A DNA stretch of 64,000 nucleotides, taken from positions 22,130,828 through 22,194,827 of the forward strand of contig NC_087076.1 in assembly GCF_026151205.1 (NCBI RefSeq), given 5' to 3'. The notes beneath the pieces are model-generated. The model did no database searches. It saw nothing but the letters and a program-made list of their open reading frames with translations, and was not told the DNA's origin. The position numbers and the translations under genes were made by a program. Source of the stretch: Bolinopsis microptera. Taxonomy: Eukaryota > Ctenophora > Tentaculata > Lobata > Bolinopsidae. Below, one piece after another: positions 11,033 to 23,535 of the stretch; within the stretch, counting starts at the first letter, position 1, and every line of letters starts with the position of its first letter.

Positions 11033-13339
11033 ATGATTAAGTGGTATTTTGTGATAATGTTAGCCAGAGTGGCTGGAGCGAATGAGGAGATTTATGTGAA
11101 TGAGGAACTAGGAACCATACTGATTTCGAAGGGACTGTTACTAGCAGATCAAAGCTCAGCGTACGTATCTAGTTTTATTCGAGTACCGAACCCATTAGCA
11201 GACGTGAATTTATGCAATTTAGGGTGTGGACAAGGGTCCGTTACTCTAGATAATTATCTAATGGCTGCGGGATGCAAAGTAGGAGCTGGTAAGACGGGAT
11301 TAGATAAGGTGGCAGATACGGTCATACAGGGAATTGAATATGAGCCGAGAGAAGAGGGAGTATCGGGAGGCAGAGCCTTGGAAAATTGGTGTCTGCTGGA
11401 ATGTCTAAGATCATACAAGTGTAAGGCTTTTGGAGTAAAAGAGGGCAGCGTGTGTTGGTTAAGAAATCGAGCGCTGACACATTATGAACTGAAGGATCAA
11501 GTAGGAAGTGCAGAGGTGGACTTAGCGTGTGTGGTGAAGAACAACAGGACGAAACTGTGTGAGGAACTGTTGAAAGAGGACAGCATGAATTACTTGATGA
11601 CCCAAGATAATGAGAGATTTGTGCGAGAGCATTGGGAATCAATCAATCAGTTGATCAAAAATTCAGAAGGAACGATGAGGAGGAAGCGGTCCATAATAGG
11701 CACTTTGGCGGGGGCATCTATTGGATTCTTGCAACAGGATTTTCATTTTTTGAGATGAACAAACTTGGGGATCATGTAGATAAGTTGAGAGCTGAATATA
11801 ATGATTCCAGGGAAAGACAAGTGACGTTTGATAAGGATCAAATAGAATTTAATAAGGAGGTGTTGAAGATCTACAAGGGCCTAGAGAGAGAGGCTCAGAA
11901 GGAGATAAGACGATTACATTGTGGGGTAAGTAGTTTGGGGTTCCATATTTTGAATATGAGGAGATTGATGGAGTGGAAGGATTTCTTGTACCAGCTATAC
12001 AAGGACGTTTTAGGAGGGGCAATGGTAGGTTCGATTTCTACCGTGATCTTCACTAAGGAAAACATGAGGACCGTAATAAAAGAGACAGAGTTGTTGAAGG
12101 GGACAATATATGAAGAAACCCCGACACTGGCGTATAGGCTGGGGACCATGTCCATAGTGGAGAAATCGATAAGAGAGGATAGATTTGTGATCCATGTAGT
12201 TTTAAAATTGCCCATAATAAAGAGAGAAGAACTAAAGGTTGTGTTTGAGGTTCAACAGACAGGGGTGAGGCATGGAGAAGCGTGTGTGAAGTATAATTTA
12301 CCAAGAAATGTGTACAAGAGTGAGGGGAAATTCTATGTGTTGGAGTCACCCATGTGTTCAATGATTTCGAACATTAGGCTGTGTACGTCAAGTATCAACA
12401 GTACGTTCACGGAAATGCCTTGTATCACGGATAAGGGGAGCTGTGTGGGGACATTAGAGAAGTGTGGCACCAACATTAAGCAAAGTATGGGGGGAGTCTT
12501 AGTGAGAAGTCAGGAGCCAATCAGAGCAGCGGTGTTAGGGGACCCGAATACTTTCGATCCAGAGCAGCCGAGGTTACTCAGTAACCTTTTTTAATTACAG
12601 TAGATATGGAGACGTGTTGGTGGGGAAAGTCAAGATAAGAGGAATACGTTCAGCAACGTTGGACAAGGTGGTAAAGCTGTCCAATCCCACACAATGGCTG
12701 GAGGAGATAAGAAATGATACAAGGAAGTTAACAAAGCAGAACATCACGCGCTTGACAAAAATCATTGAAGATCAGAGTAAGGAGTTGGAGAAAATGAACG
12801 AGAGCACTGAACAAAACCGGAGATGGACCTGGTACATTGTGCCAATGGTTATAATTATGGGATTGATGATAATAGGATATGAGTGTGTGTGGAAAGCGCT
12901 TCCGGAGGGATGTAGAGAAAGAGTGGCGAGCTGTAAGAAGTGTAAAGACTCCCTAGAAAGGCGTCCCCAATATGAAGAAATAACATCTTCCCGGAAACGA
13001 ACAAGAAGGAATACTGATGAAGATACGGAGGAAAGGCTGGAGATAGAAGACAGAGGTACTGCATTAGAGGATGAAGTGGAATTATTGGAAGGCTTTAACA
13101 GATATGGTGAGGAAGTTAGGGGATGGTTGCCAAGCATAACCTCCGAACTAGAAAGGGTAATGAGAATCCAGGAAGAAAACAGATTAAGGACTGAGGAGGG
13201 AGTAAGATATAGGATGAAAGAGAACAAACTACGGAATACACTCAGCTGGAGATTCGACAAGACGTTGGAAAGTTATCCGCTGGCAGAAAGGAATAAGACA
13301 CTTTATGATAGATTGGCCCGAGAAATTATGAAATTATGA
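11033..13339 (+). pseudogene. Second envelope-like gene: class I/F-type fusion protein, in three frame pieces
   Basis: Pieces: 11033-11758, 11632-12594 and 12614-13339. The first starts with a hydrophobic leader (KWYFVIMLARVAG) and carries a cysteine-rich PAN/apple-like stretch (CLLECLRSYKCKAFG...CWLRN). It ends with a furin-type RRKR site directly before a Gly/Ala/Ile-rich putative fusion peptide. The second begins near that point with a long charged coiled coil and a further cysteine cluster. The third has heptads, then a membrane anchor (WYIVPMVIIMGLMIIGY) and a long acidic/basic tail. The order fits baculovirus-F/errantivirus-like envelopes. Frame changes near 11740 and at a T-run near 12590 break it. 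The PAN-like module is unusual for such proteins. Confidence 0.6.
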
Positions 13340-13424
13340 TTGGCCCGATGAAATTATAAAAGATGAGGACCAAACCAGGGAGGAAGCTAAAAGTACGGAG
13401 AGGGAAGAGACAGAGTTTGAAAGA

Positions 13425-13718
13425 ATGGCAAGACAAGCAAAAGACGGGGAATATATCAGAAAGATGTGGCTAAAGAGGGGTGAACAACTGGACATGCAAT
13501 TGGTCCGAGGGATAAAACAAATAGTGAAAAATGCAAAGGAAACAAGTACCGAGTCGGAAATGGGAAAAGAGGGGACCAAAAATAGTGAAAATGAGGGTCA
13601 GCAGGTGAATAAAAGAAGAGCGATATATACGGTGAAATTTCCGGGAGCAAAACCTGTCCGTGTGGAGGAAACTGGAGTGGATGTGAGTCTGGGAAAGAGC
13701 CTGGGAGATCCGGAATAA
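13425..13718 (+). CDS. Charged ORF in the 3' part of the retroelement block
   Basis: A 97-aa Lys/Glu-rich reading with a more ordinary C-terminus (YTVKFPGAKPVRVEETGVD). It directly follows the second glycoprotein gene after a short tandem duplication (GATTGGCCCGA twice, near 13312 and 13339). No known domain. It may be the displaced end of the upstream protein or a separate accessory ORF. Confidence 0.3.
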   Translation: MARQAKDGEYIRKMWLKRGEQLDMQLVRGIKQIVKNAKETSTESEMGKEGTKNSENEGQQVNKRRAIYTVKFPGAKPVRVEETGVDVSLGKSLGDPE

Positions 13719-14653
13719 CGAAAGGAGGGCAAACGTCAACAGGAAAACGCTATTTGGAGGTAACAGGTAATTAGAAAAGGTAAGGCATGCACATTAAAAA
13801 GGTAAAAGTATAAATTGTATAGTATTAAAAAGGTAAAGTATTGTTTATGGGCACATAACACGAAAAGGTTAAAATTAAGTTAATGCCTTGGGCCAAATAG
13901 TTTAGACCAAAACATAAAAAACTGCTGCATAAAATATTCCCTTAATTTGTAAAATAGAAAGGTAACGATAACCGTGCAGACTACCGAAAAAACACCCCGG
14001 TAAATAACGAGTTCCAGAGGGAACTTAGGAGGGGTAGATAGCAGCAGGGGCAATAAAATTGTTTGTATATAAGTAAGTGTAAGGGTAACATATATACAGC
14101 ATGAGAGTAAGCCCTGCCATCTTGAACGGACAAAAACTAAGGTAGTGCAGAATACGTTGGAAACAATTGAATACGAGGTGCCATTTTAAAATCACTCTAA
14201 ACGGTGTGTCTAATGTAATACTTTAATTAGAACACCTGGGGGTTAAGATGAGAAACAAAATTATCTCGGAATGGCTATTGTTGAATGTTCAGTTGACATT
14301 GGCGAGTTTTATTATGTATTCCGTTCTTGTAGTAGATAAAGTAGCGATGATTTGCAGAAAGGGTAGATAAGATAGGGTAAAATCGCAATAGAGGTCCTAC
14401 TAAATAAAGGTAAAAAACTTACACTGGACAATAGAGGAGGGTGTCTCCGTCATAACAACGAAAAGAATACCCCAGGGAATATAGGCAGAGGAGGTACAAA
14501 ATCATAGTATAAATGTAAAAGTGTAAGATGAAATAGTAAGTAGGTAGGTAATAAAGAAAGTAGATATGATTAAGGATAAGGATACGATAAGATTAGAATT
14601 ATGTAAGTATATACGATAGGTAGGACCAAATTCTAACATCCATTTAGCTCAGA
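13719..14653. other. No gene seen; purine-rich
   Basis: Many AAGGTAAA-type motifs and no open frame of note. It could contain a decayed LTR or 3' UTR. I searched by eye for a copy of this segment near 7.0-7.9 kb and found none. Confidence 0.4.
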
Positions 14654-15203
14654 ATGAATACGGTAAAGTGTAGCGTGGGGAGGAAAGAAAGGAGGATGAT
14701 AATGGGAGATGAAGACACATATACAAAGTCAAGCAGCAGTTCGGATAGTGAAATAGAGACTGATGGAGCGGAGAAAAGAGATTTGTTGAAGACGGAGGAG
14801 AGAGGGAACAAGGAAAGGAAAGAAGTATCCAGCACAAGAGATGATGAAGCCAAGAACAAGATCGGAAGATTAAAAGAGCGACCATATATTCATTGCAAGA
14901 AAGAGATGATGAAGCCAAGAACAAGATCGGAAGATTAAAAGAGCGACCATATATTCATTGCAAGAAAGACGCGGACGAAGATTAAAGGGAGAGATAAGAC
15001 AGCAGAGGAGACAAAGGATGAAAGGAAAAAGGAATTTGATAATAGAGGTGACAAACAGAGGGAGAAAGATAAAGGAGATAAAGGATGATTTAACAGCAGA
15101 GAAATGGCGGACGGAAACTACGGATGAGATGTGGTTACGCTGGGGAAAGCAGAGGGAAATACGCAATAGACTGAATCAAGGAAAGAGATCGGAGGGACGA
15201 TAA
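14654..15203 (+). CDS. Arg/Glu/Lys-rich ORFs with 65-bp tandem duplication
   Basis: Two adjacent readings (14654-14938 and 14958-15203) of highly charged composition with a Ser run. A 65-bp unit is duplicated in tandem (ATGATGAAGCCAAGAACAAG at 14841 and 14906); the duplication shifts the frame, so the two ORFs were probably one. No domain recognised. The charge pattern matches the cytoplasmic-tail-like region encoded before 13339. Confidence 0.3.
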
Positions 15204-15540
15204 ATAGGAGGAGTGACAAGAGACTGCGATTTATCAGGTGGTACTTACTTTCCAGCAATGAAATCTTGATAGAGGGTAGAGAGTGAATGAAATTATTGAC
15301 ATTGTAAGAAAAATTAATATGTTGAGTGACTACCTTATCGGACCTTATTTGGACGGACATTACATGAACGGACATAATTGTGAACGGACATTAATATGAA
15401 CGCTCGAAGGCATTCAAAACCATAAAAAATCCGAATTTTTTTCAATTTTTTGACTTTTTTTAAATTTCAGCAAATGATTTTTTAATCCATTTTTCATACA
15501 TAGTTCAAGGGGGCTATATTTATGAGTCGCATTTGAACTT
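15204..15540. other. No gene seen
   Basis: GAACGGACAT-like decamers recur at about 15350-15392. About 12 bases (ATTTTTCATACA, near 15490) recur just right of the inverted repeat. Confidence 0.4.
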
Positions 15541-15860
15541 GATTTCTCTTGGAGAATTTCTCTTTAGACTCTTAACTTGCGAACAAATTGAAGCAGCAAA
15601 CTTTAGGCTAGAAACTTTATTGAATTGAAATAATCATTCCACGTAACAACGTCTTCTTCAGTTCTGTAATAAAATTGTTAAACATGTGTAAAAATTAACG
15701 ACGGAAAGAAATTTTAAGTTTAACAATTTTATTACAGAACTGAAGAAGACGTTGTTACGTGGAATGATTATTTCAATTCAATAAAGTTTCTAGCCTAAAG
15801 TTTGCTGCTTCAATTTGTTCGCAAGTTAAGAGTCTAAAGAGAAATTCTCCAAGAGAAATC
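15541..15860. repeat. Perfect 143-bp inverted repeat with 34-nt spacer
   Basis: 15541-15683 is the exact reverse complement of 15718-15860 as far as I can read, with spacer 15684-15717. No transposase is inside and no TSD is obvious. Perfect arms imply a recent origin, for instance by template switching, or ongoing correction. The transcript would form a long hairpin RNA. Confidence 0.9.
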
Positions 15861-17134
15861 ATTTTTCATACAGTAAGTAAGAAAAGCAGTCATTAAGCAG
15901 TAAAAATGTTAAAATATGTGTACATGATCAGTGTCTAATATCACATATCATCTTCATTAAATGGGTTTTCGTGCATGAAATAGTCCATGCTTAAACAAGC
16001 ATCAGTGATTTCTAGCTTTGTGGAAATCTTTTTTATCAAACTACCCCGGTCCTGCATTTCATTGTTAACTTTTACAAGCCATTCGGCGTGAAGTGGTTTT
16101 ATCTTAGACAACTTTAGGTTAACCTTAACATCACGTAAAGCTTTCCTAGCACTGTTTCATTACCTTTCTGAGGGGGGTCATTGATGCCGGACACCTTGGA
16201 TCCCGGAACCGTTACGTTAGGGTCCTGGAGAGAAGGTTGTCACGGTCCATTATAGATAGTGGAGCTGTGCTCCGGTACCTGTCTGGCTTAGATGTAGGTG
16301 GTAGTGTTACACAACTGGGCTCTGGATGAGCGGGCTAATATACCAGGCGTTGAGCTTCGAGTGCTGTAGAGGTCATGTAAGAGTAGATTAAGGGCAGAAT
16401 CCCGTTAGGCACGGTCAACAGGGTTGACCGTGGGGGAGGGAAGTATGCAGAATAGGGCGTGATATAGCCAGACGATGGGGTGGTCTTGTAACCACTGCGG
16501 GGCTCTGGAAGAGCGGGGCTAATATACTAGATACTAGGCGTTGTGCTGCAAGGGCTGTAGAAGTATTTAAGGGTAGCGTAATTTAGAGGTATATTTATTG
16601 TAGGTCGATTTGTAATCCTTTGGATCTTATCCGAGTTGTTTCCTATTATTTATCTTGTTTTCATTGGTCTGCAAACTTAATTAAATACAAATAACTACGA
16701 ACTTAAAAGCAAGTGTCCACTGCTTACATATATATTTTGTTGCTGTACTCCTACACATTGAAAGTCGGTGTTGATTAGATCTTCGAAATAGTTCTTTGCA
16801 TCATTTTATTAAACATCGTTATCTGGGATAAAATTGTTCTAAAAGCAACTGGAATATACACAAATCTTAAAATACTTACAAACTAGGAAGGAAAACAAGT
16901 CTTAGGAAGACGTACAAAACTATGTGACTCAAAACGGTACAAAACTAAAAAATACTGAGTAATAAACAAACGAAAAAAATGGCTGAGTACATTTTATCTA
17001 ATCTATTAAAGATTAGTTTCTCGGAAAAAGCTAGATTTCTCTGAATCAAGCAGTTAAAATATTAAAATAGTGATGAATATAACACGTCTCTGATAGCAAT
17101 ATTGTAAACTAAACACAGGTTTATAGGCTAAGAT
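15861..17134. other. Non-coding; GC-richer block with degenerate ~70-bp duplication and a hairpin
   Basis: 16190-16600 is GC-richer than its flanks. A segment at about 16304-16372 (CTGGGCTCTGG, GAGCGGGCTAATATA) recurs degenerately at about 16489-16568. Between them a perfect 10-bp stem CACGGTCAAC/GTTGACCGTG with loop AGG lies at 16410-16432. It may be a 5' UTR of a LINE family. No ORF. Confidence 0.5.
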
Positions 17135-17156
17135 CACCGGAGCTCGCGCTCCGGTG
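17135..17156. repeat. GC-rich perfect hairpin at the 5' edge of LINE A
   Basis: CACCGGAG, loop CTCGCG, CTCCGGTG. It sits within 10 bp of the first LINE-derived reading frame. Confidence 0.7.
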
Positions 17157-17160
17157 GGCT

Positions 17161-20100
17161 ATGTGTGGGGGTCCATCGATCCCTGTCAGGAGACTTCAAG
17201 CCCGTAAAAAGCTCCCATCCAGATATTCAAGCGGTGACTTTTGCCCCGCCACTGATGATACTCTTAAGTTCACAATAATCAACGTATACGACTCCCCAGA
17301 GCAGTCATCCTACAAAAAGAGACTGAAAAACAGCAATGGTGGGACCAACCCAGTCAACACTCGAATCCATTATTGACTTTGTTGCTGAAAACACAGATCT
17401 CGGCGAGAAACTGGTTCTAGGAGACTTCAATGCAAGAACAGGGGACCTCAACTATAACTTTGATGATGAACCTCCAGCTGACATCGAGGCTTTCTCAACA
17501 ATCGCAAGCTTTCCAGAACAATCAACAAGATCACAGCAAAGACTCTGTGGTAAACCCAAGGGGAAAACTTTTTCTGGACTTCATATCCAGTCTGAACCTT
17601 AGCATTCTTAATGGTGATACACTAGGAGACATCTTGGGGAACCCACCTCAATTAATTACAATGGACACAGCGTTGTAGACTACGTAACAGCATCCCCCAT
17701 GCTAAGGGAATCGGTGCAAAGTCTTAAGGTCTTAGATCTTACGAAATTCTCAGACCACCGCCCATGCTTATGCACACTGAAACTGAGTCATAATTATATA
17801 ATTGATCCGGACGAAATTCTATCCTCACTCCAGCCAGCCCCAATAAAACACAAATGGGACGAGAATGCTTCAGAGAATAAACAGCAGTTCCTAGATGTCC
17901 AAAAAGAACCCCAGTTTGCAAGCAGAATCGCGGAACTGGTTGAAGCTGTTTGCGTAAAAAAGGAGGATGTCATTAAGCTCAATGAAAACATCGTCGGCAT
18001 TTATCGTGATATGGCTGATCAGGCCCTACCAAGACCTAGAAAACATAAACAAAAACCCCTCAATAGGAAAACTCGGGGATACAAAAGGGCAAAACCGAAG
18101 TCTCCATGGTTTGATATTGCCTGCATCATCGAAAAAACGTGAACTAAATCGATTAGCTAAAACATACGGTAAAAGTCCTCTTGATAAAGAACTGAGAGAC
18201 AGCTACTACAACAAACGCCGCGAATATCGAAAGCTCGTGAGACAGAAGAAGGCCAAGTTCGTGGAATCTCTTTGTCGTGATGTTGACGAGGGGCGCGACA
18301 TAAACTGGAGTCGCTTTAAGAAACTTAAAAGCTTCTCCTCAAATGGCTCAAAGCTGGACGTTTTCGATATGATGAACTTCTGTAAATTCTTCAAAGAGCT
18401 GTACTCAAAACCTTCCCTCCCGAATGAAGAAACTGCTGACTTCACGGAACGCAGAAAGACTGAACCTCGTGTTCATGAACTCGTGGAAGTTCTGGACAAA
18501 GATATCGAAATAGAGGAACTTCGGACCGCCATCAAAGGCCTTAAGAAAGGGAAAGCCATCGCCGAAGATAAAATCCTGAATGAGTTCCTCATTTCGTCAG
18601 ATGAACCATGCTGTTCAGCTGTTCTCAACCTGTTCAACCACTGTTTGAAACTCGGTGAGTATCCATGGACGACCTCTCTAGTTACCCCCTTGCACAAAAA
18701 AGGGGAGTGTATACGATCCGAACAACTACCGGGCGATAGCCGTGCGAGCAATGTTGGGAAGCTGTTTTCAACTATCTTATTACAGCGCCTACTCACATTC
18801 CGGTCACTGAACTGTCCAGACACCATAAACCAGCTAGGGTTCTGTAAAAAAGCACAGACGAGTGACCACATACTAACACTCTCAACTTGCATCCAAAAGT
18901 ATGTAACGCAACGGAAAAAGAGGCTATATGGATGCTTCGTCGACTACGCGAAGGCGTTCGACTCTGTGTGCCGAGATGCTATGCTCTATAAACTATGGGA
19001 GCTAGGAGTAAGAGGTCGATACTTTCAATGTATCGAGCAGATGTATTCACATTCCTCAGCAAAAATCAAACTGTTGAACAGATTGTCAGAGACAATCGAC
19101 ATTCACTGTGGGACTGAGCAAGGTCACCCGATGTCTCCCGAGCTGTTCAAGTGTTTCATCCACCAACTCTCCTAGATCTGGATAACGCTGAGGAAGTCAA
19201 CGTCCTGAACTGAATAATGTTAATATCACTCATCTCCTCTGGGCTGATGATCTTATACTTCTTGCCCTTGATCATAACTGGACTACAGAAACTTCTAAAC
19301 GTTTTCACAGTTACTGTATCGAATGGGGACTAACCGTTAACATCGGAAAAACGGCAGTGATGGTGTTCAACCGTTCCGGGAGGCTCCTTAAAGAGAGTCT
19401 GACATTCCAACTCGGCGAAACCAACATCACATCAGTTCGAGAATATTGCTACCTCGGGATAACCTTTACCCTCAACGGTTCTTCAGCAGTAGCACAGAAC
19501 AAACTGAGGCAAAAAGGTCTCAGAAGCTACTTCGCGCTAAAAAGCAGTATTGACTTAAGACACTTCAGGCGAACAATCGTATTAAAGCTATTCGACGCGC
19601 TTGTGGTACCGATTGTGACATACGGATGTCAGGTGTGGCTCCCAGAGACTCTCTTTGTCAGAAACTATCAAGATAATATCAACACCAAATCTCTCCTGAA
19701 GGAGACTGCAAGAGATCCTCTCGAAAAGCTTCATCTCTCATTCCTCAAGTGGACCTTTATAGGAGTGGGCAGAAAAACCTCAAATGCGAGTGTATGGGGT
19801 GATACAGGCCGCTGCCCCCTAGTGATAAAGGCATCAAAGCAAGTATTTGGGTATTTCAACCGACTTGAGCAAATGGACAGAGCTGGTTGCACAAGTCTAG
19901 CCAGACAGGCGTTCATAGAACAACGCACACTCAATCTGCCATGGTACAAAGGTATAGAAGATCTCCGACAAAGCCTTCAGTCAGTATCATCTCGCAGGTT
20001 GACCTACCCCAACCAATTCAAAACAGCACTACGTAGTACTTTTATTAACTGTTGGAACGAGGAGCGGCAAAACAACCGGAAGCTCAGTTTCTACAACACT

Positions 20101-20376
20101 ATCAAAAGTGAATTTACAGATGAAGCGTACCTGAACCTGCAGCTCAGTGGAGAAGAGGTGAAGCGGCTGGCGCAGTTCAGAATGAGTGCTCATAAGTTCA
20201 ACATCGAGACCGGTAGATACGCCATCAACCGTGAAAATCCGCTCAGTCGCATTTGTAAGCACTGTTCTTCATCAGACCTTGAAGCTGTCGGTATACTGGC
20301 CGAACTACCAATGTTTGAGCCAATCATTGAAGATGAGAAACACGTTCTCACGGATTTTCGCTTTACGACGACCTGA
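17161..20376 (+). pseudogene. LINE A: degenerate APE-type non-LTR retrotransposon ORF2
   Basis: Fragments in changing frames follow ORF2 order. Endonuclease pieces: IINVYDSP (about 17281), LVLGDFNARTGD (about 17415) and a SDHRPC end (about 17750). RT: LVTPLHKKGE, FVDYAKAFDSV, GTEQGHPMSPELFK (about 19105), and a WADD catalytic box (near 19240). Then the thumb and a long C-terminal domain (to 20376). At least five frame changes or stops make it inactive, and it is 5' truncated inside the endonuclease. RT similarity to LINE B is strong. An APE endonuclease plus this RT style place it in the Jockey/CR1-like assemblage; I cannot fix the clade. Confidence 0.8.
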
Positions 20377-21560
20377 GGCGAAACATAGGTCAGCAGGCGA
20401 GAACCATGATCACCTCTGGAGCGGAGACCTTTGCCGACCTCTTCAAGGATATCCTATTGATCAGAGAAACTGCCAGATTCTTGAGTAAAGTGAACAAGCG
20501 GAGGTTCCCCCCGAGTGACAGAAAAGAAAAGGAAGGACCTACAACATGACTCACGGACTCAACATGCGAAACGTGGATCCGACAGTGTGTTATTTTTCGT
20601 GTGCGTTTCACACTTTTGATTTAGTGTGGAATTTATGTGTGGATCTTAGGCATGGACACAAAGGACTGGTTGTTCGCGTCATGAACATTCCTTTTTAGAA
20701 TAGCTCGGTTTTTGAACTCTTTAGACTATAACCGTCAACCGTGCATTTTTCAGGACAGGTTTCGGTTTTTTCGTTTTTGACTTTCATTTTATCTTTATTT
20801 TTTAAAATTTAGATCCGACACAATGTTTATTTGTTATTGTAATGATCATTTTATTTTGAAATCCTTGAAATCCTTTGAAATCCTATATATAATATGTGCC
20901 ATTTTACTGACACCACGGAATCAACTTTAACGCGACTTTCCGCAAAAACCGTAAAAGATATACGACTGAACCTTTTTTTACTGGTTCAAATGCTTTAATG
21001 GCCTTCAAATCAGCATGACAAAATTAAAAATTGGCCAAGGAATAAGAATTTTAGTGCCCAAAATGTTGACTCCCAAGTGGTGTCAAAAACGCGAATTAAA
21101 TAGGTAATAATTATTTTAGTCTCTCGAGTCTTGACACCACTTTAGGGTAGACGGGTTCCTGCTAGTATATATAAATCAAGCGTTACATTTCAGCCATGCA
21201 AAATTACAATGACATATTTTGATATACTTATTGATAAATGGTACTGCAATATATAATAAGTTGCTTAATGTTTGGCCGGATGACAACTAACGAGAAAAAT
21301 AAACTTGGTTACATATTAATTAATTCGGCTGAACCAACACATAGCAAGAGCCACATTAACGTTGGGACCGTCTACCAAAATTGAATGACATACAATAACA
21401 AGAAATCAAACATATCATAAATAATTATAAGGATTTTGTTCATTACAATTCCGTCACAACTGATAAAGAAAAAAGAAAAGGACAAGCAGATAGGAAATTG
21501 GACGGACAGAATAAATGTAACCAACAAAAACACATTACTGAAACTCATAAGACTGATGAG
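20377..21560. other. LINE A 3' region and unannotated flank
   Basis: The LINE similarity continues weakly to about 20490. GAAATCCTT-type short tandem repeats at about 20858-20885 could be its 3' end, as in CR1-like LINEs that end in microsatellites rather than poly(A). Nothing else seen. Confidence 0.4.
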
Positions 21561-21842
21561 CTAATCTGGCCAGACTGTATCGGCAGCCCAGAGGTACTTG
21601 ATCAGTTTGGCCTTAAAAGTAGAAATCCGCTCTGACTGCCGGATACATACTGGTAGATTATTCTTGGAAAATAATATTTGTGCAGTCAAAATCTTTTTTT
21701 TGGGCAGTAATTTCAAAACTATAACCTCTCCATCAACAACATTCGGCGGTCGCGCGCTACTGCAAGCGGGAGGGCTCTGGTTAGAGAAATACTTGACAAT
21801 CAGCACACTACCAGTACCACTTCTGTCAATTTTGCTTATCAC
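21561..21842 (-). pseudogene. Possible C-terminal remnant of a LINE RT
   Basis: The minus reading includes NNLPVCIRQSERISTFKAKLIKYL. Its pattern resembles the LP..IR.S.....FK..L..HL tail found at the C-terminus of many CR1/L2-type RT proteins. Upstream and downstream parts are absent. Confidence 0.3.
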
Positions 21843-21855
21843 ACCAAATGCCTAA

Positions 21856-23529
21856 TGGTGACAAAGGAACTATAGATCAGACAGGAGTGACTTAGACTTA
21901 GAGCCCACACACATGTTGGTGCAGCTTTCCCCTCTGATCGTCACCCATTCATCCCCTATTTCTCATTTGAAAGTTTTAATTAGTCATCTCCACATAGATA
22001 ACTAAGGATACATAGATAACTAACTATAAAAGTAAACTTTATTCAATAAAAAATCGTACAATCATAACGATGGACTCAAAGCTATTTTTACCCTAGCATA
22101 AACTCATTAAATATTGAATATATGCATTTAATTCTTCAGGGCGGACTGTAAAACAGTATTCGTCCAAACTTTATTTTTAAATCTTGCACATTTATTTAAT
22201 ATGTAATTTTACTCCCTCCAAACCTAATTAATTCCACAAGTTGTAGGAGGGTCTGTGGCTTTATGCCAAAGCATCCTGGGTAGTGGGTGTCTTCCACGAA
22301 CAGTTCATGGTTTATCAGAAATGACTCTGACATGGCGAATCAGATCACGCAATTCCAGTCGCAAGCCTGGGACCACTACTAGCATTGTCACAACATCTAC
22401 AAAGCTGCCATATAGCCTGACTGACAATTTTCTCGACTGACTGACAATGTTTCTTCTTTTCCCCATTTAGAATACAAAGATTAGTACATTTTAGCTTATG
22501 ATTAATATTATATTTTTACCTATAGTTTACCTAGAGTCACTGATTGGGAACCTGTTAATGGCCTGTTAAGGTACGGGAAACGAGCACAACTCACTTGACA
22601 ACTGTCGGTAGGCCTTTAGAATACACTTGTCCTAAATAACGGGAGCATTACGTTGGTCGTTGAATCAAGTGATTGGGTTGGCACTAGATCCCCACTATGG
22701 GAATCGTGCAGAAAGCCCAATTACGGTATCCTAGCACCCTGTCACATGATTAGCGATTAGGTAATCATTTATTACCCAATCAAATCTAGAACCTTCTAGT
22801 TCTACGACATTCGGATTTAGAAGTCGTTTTATTAGCGGAGATTCGATGCGATAAAAAAGTAGTGAACAGTGGCTATTCTTTAAAAAATTCGAGAATTGTA
22901 CTAGTCCAAAATATTGAAAGTGAAAATGTTCAAAAATTTATCAAAATTAGTCCATCATAGTCATACGTTTACGCGCACGTTTCTTTTGTTACAATTTCAC
23001 CGCTCTTCAAAAAGTGCAGAAAGTTCCAGAACAAAGATCACCCTCCAACACAACGTGCAAGACCCGGGCCCGGTGGTACCTGGGGCTTGCCCCCAGGTCC
23101 CAATCCTTCCTGAAAACCACCTGGGCCTCCTATCAGAGAGTAAGTCCCCTCTTTCTTACTTTCCCCAACTCCTTTATTCCTCCTTCTCTACGTATCCTTA
23201 CCCAGGCTCGGTGGTACCGCCCGTAAGGGCGGTCCTACTCTCCTCTCCTAAAAGCCACCCGAGTCTGGCTCACCAGTGTAAGCTTCCCCAATCATTTAAC
23301 CCCCCTGCTGTTGAACCACTATCACTACTACAAACCTGTGATCCCAGTGCCAGTAAAATTTCTTGTTCTTTGTTTCTCAAACTAACCTCACTTTCCAACT
23401 CTCCGAGGACAAGTGAAGCTGGAAACACAACAACACGTGAAAAGCTAATCTACGGTAACAGCAGCAAGGAGACTACAGCAAGGAGAAAGGGGACACAAGA
23501 CAATGAGCAGCTGAGTCCTTGCAAAATAA
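21856..23529. other. Mostly no gene seen; Pro/Ser-rich ORF 22914-23702
   Basis: Non-coding by inspection to 22.9 kb. A 262-aa plus-strand ORF then starts (MKVKMFKNLSKLVHHSH) and is rich in Pro and Ser with no domain. Its end overlaps LINE B in another frame. It may be LINE B leader sequence, another repeat, or chance. Confidence 0.3.
23078..23233. repeat. Two GC-rich hairpins sharing a CGGTGGTACC context
   Basis: ACCTGGGG, loop CTTGC, CCCCAGGT at 23078-23098, and ACCGCCC, loop GTAA, GGGCGGT at 23216-23233. Both are preceded by the same sequence, CGGTGGTACC overlapping the stem (23071 and 23209), which suggests a shared repeat family. Confidence 0.7.
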
Positions 23530-23535
23530 CCATGA

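Noticed and set aside
12772-15166. Ser/Leu/Phe-rich minus-strand ORFs across the retroelement block
   Set aside because: They are complements of the purine-rich coding strand; stops are rare in pyrimidine-rich complements by composition.
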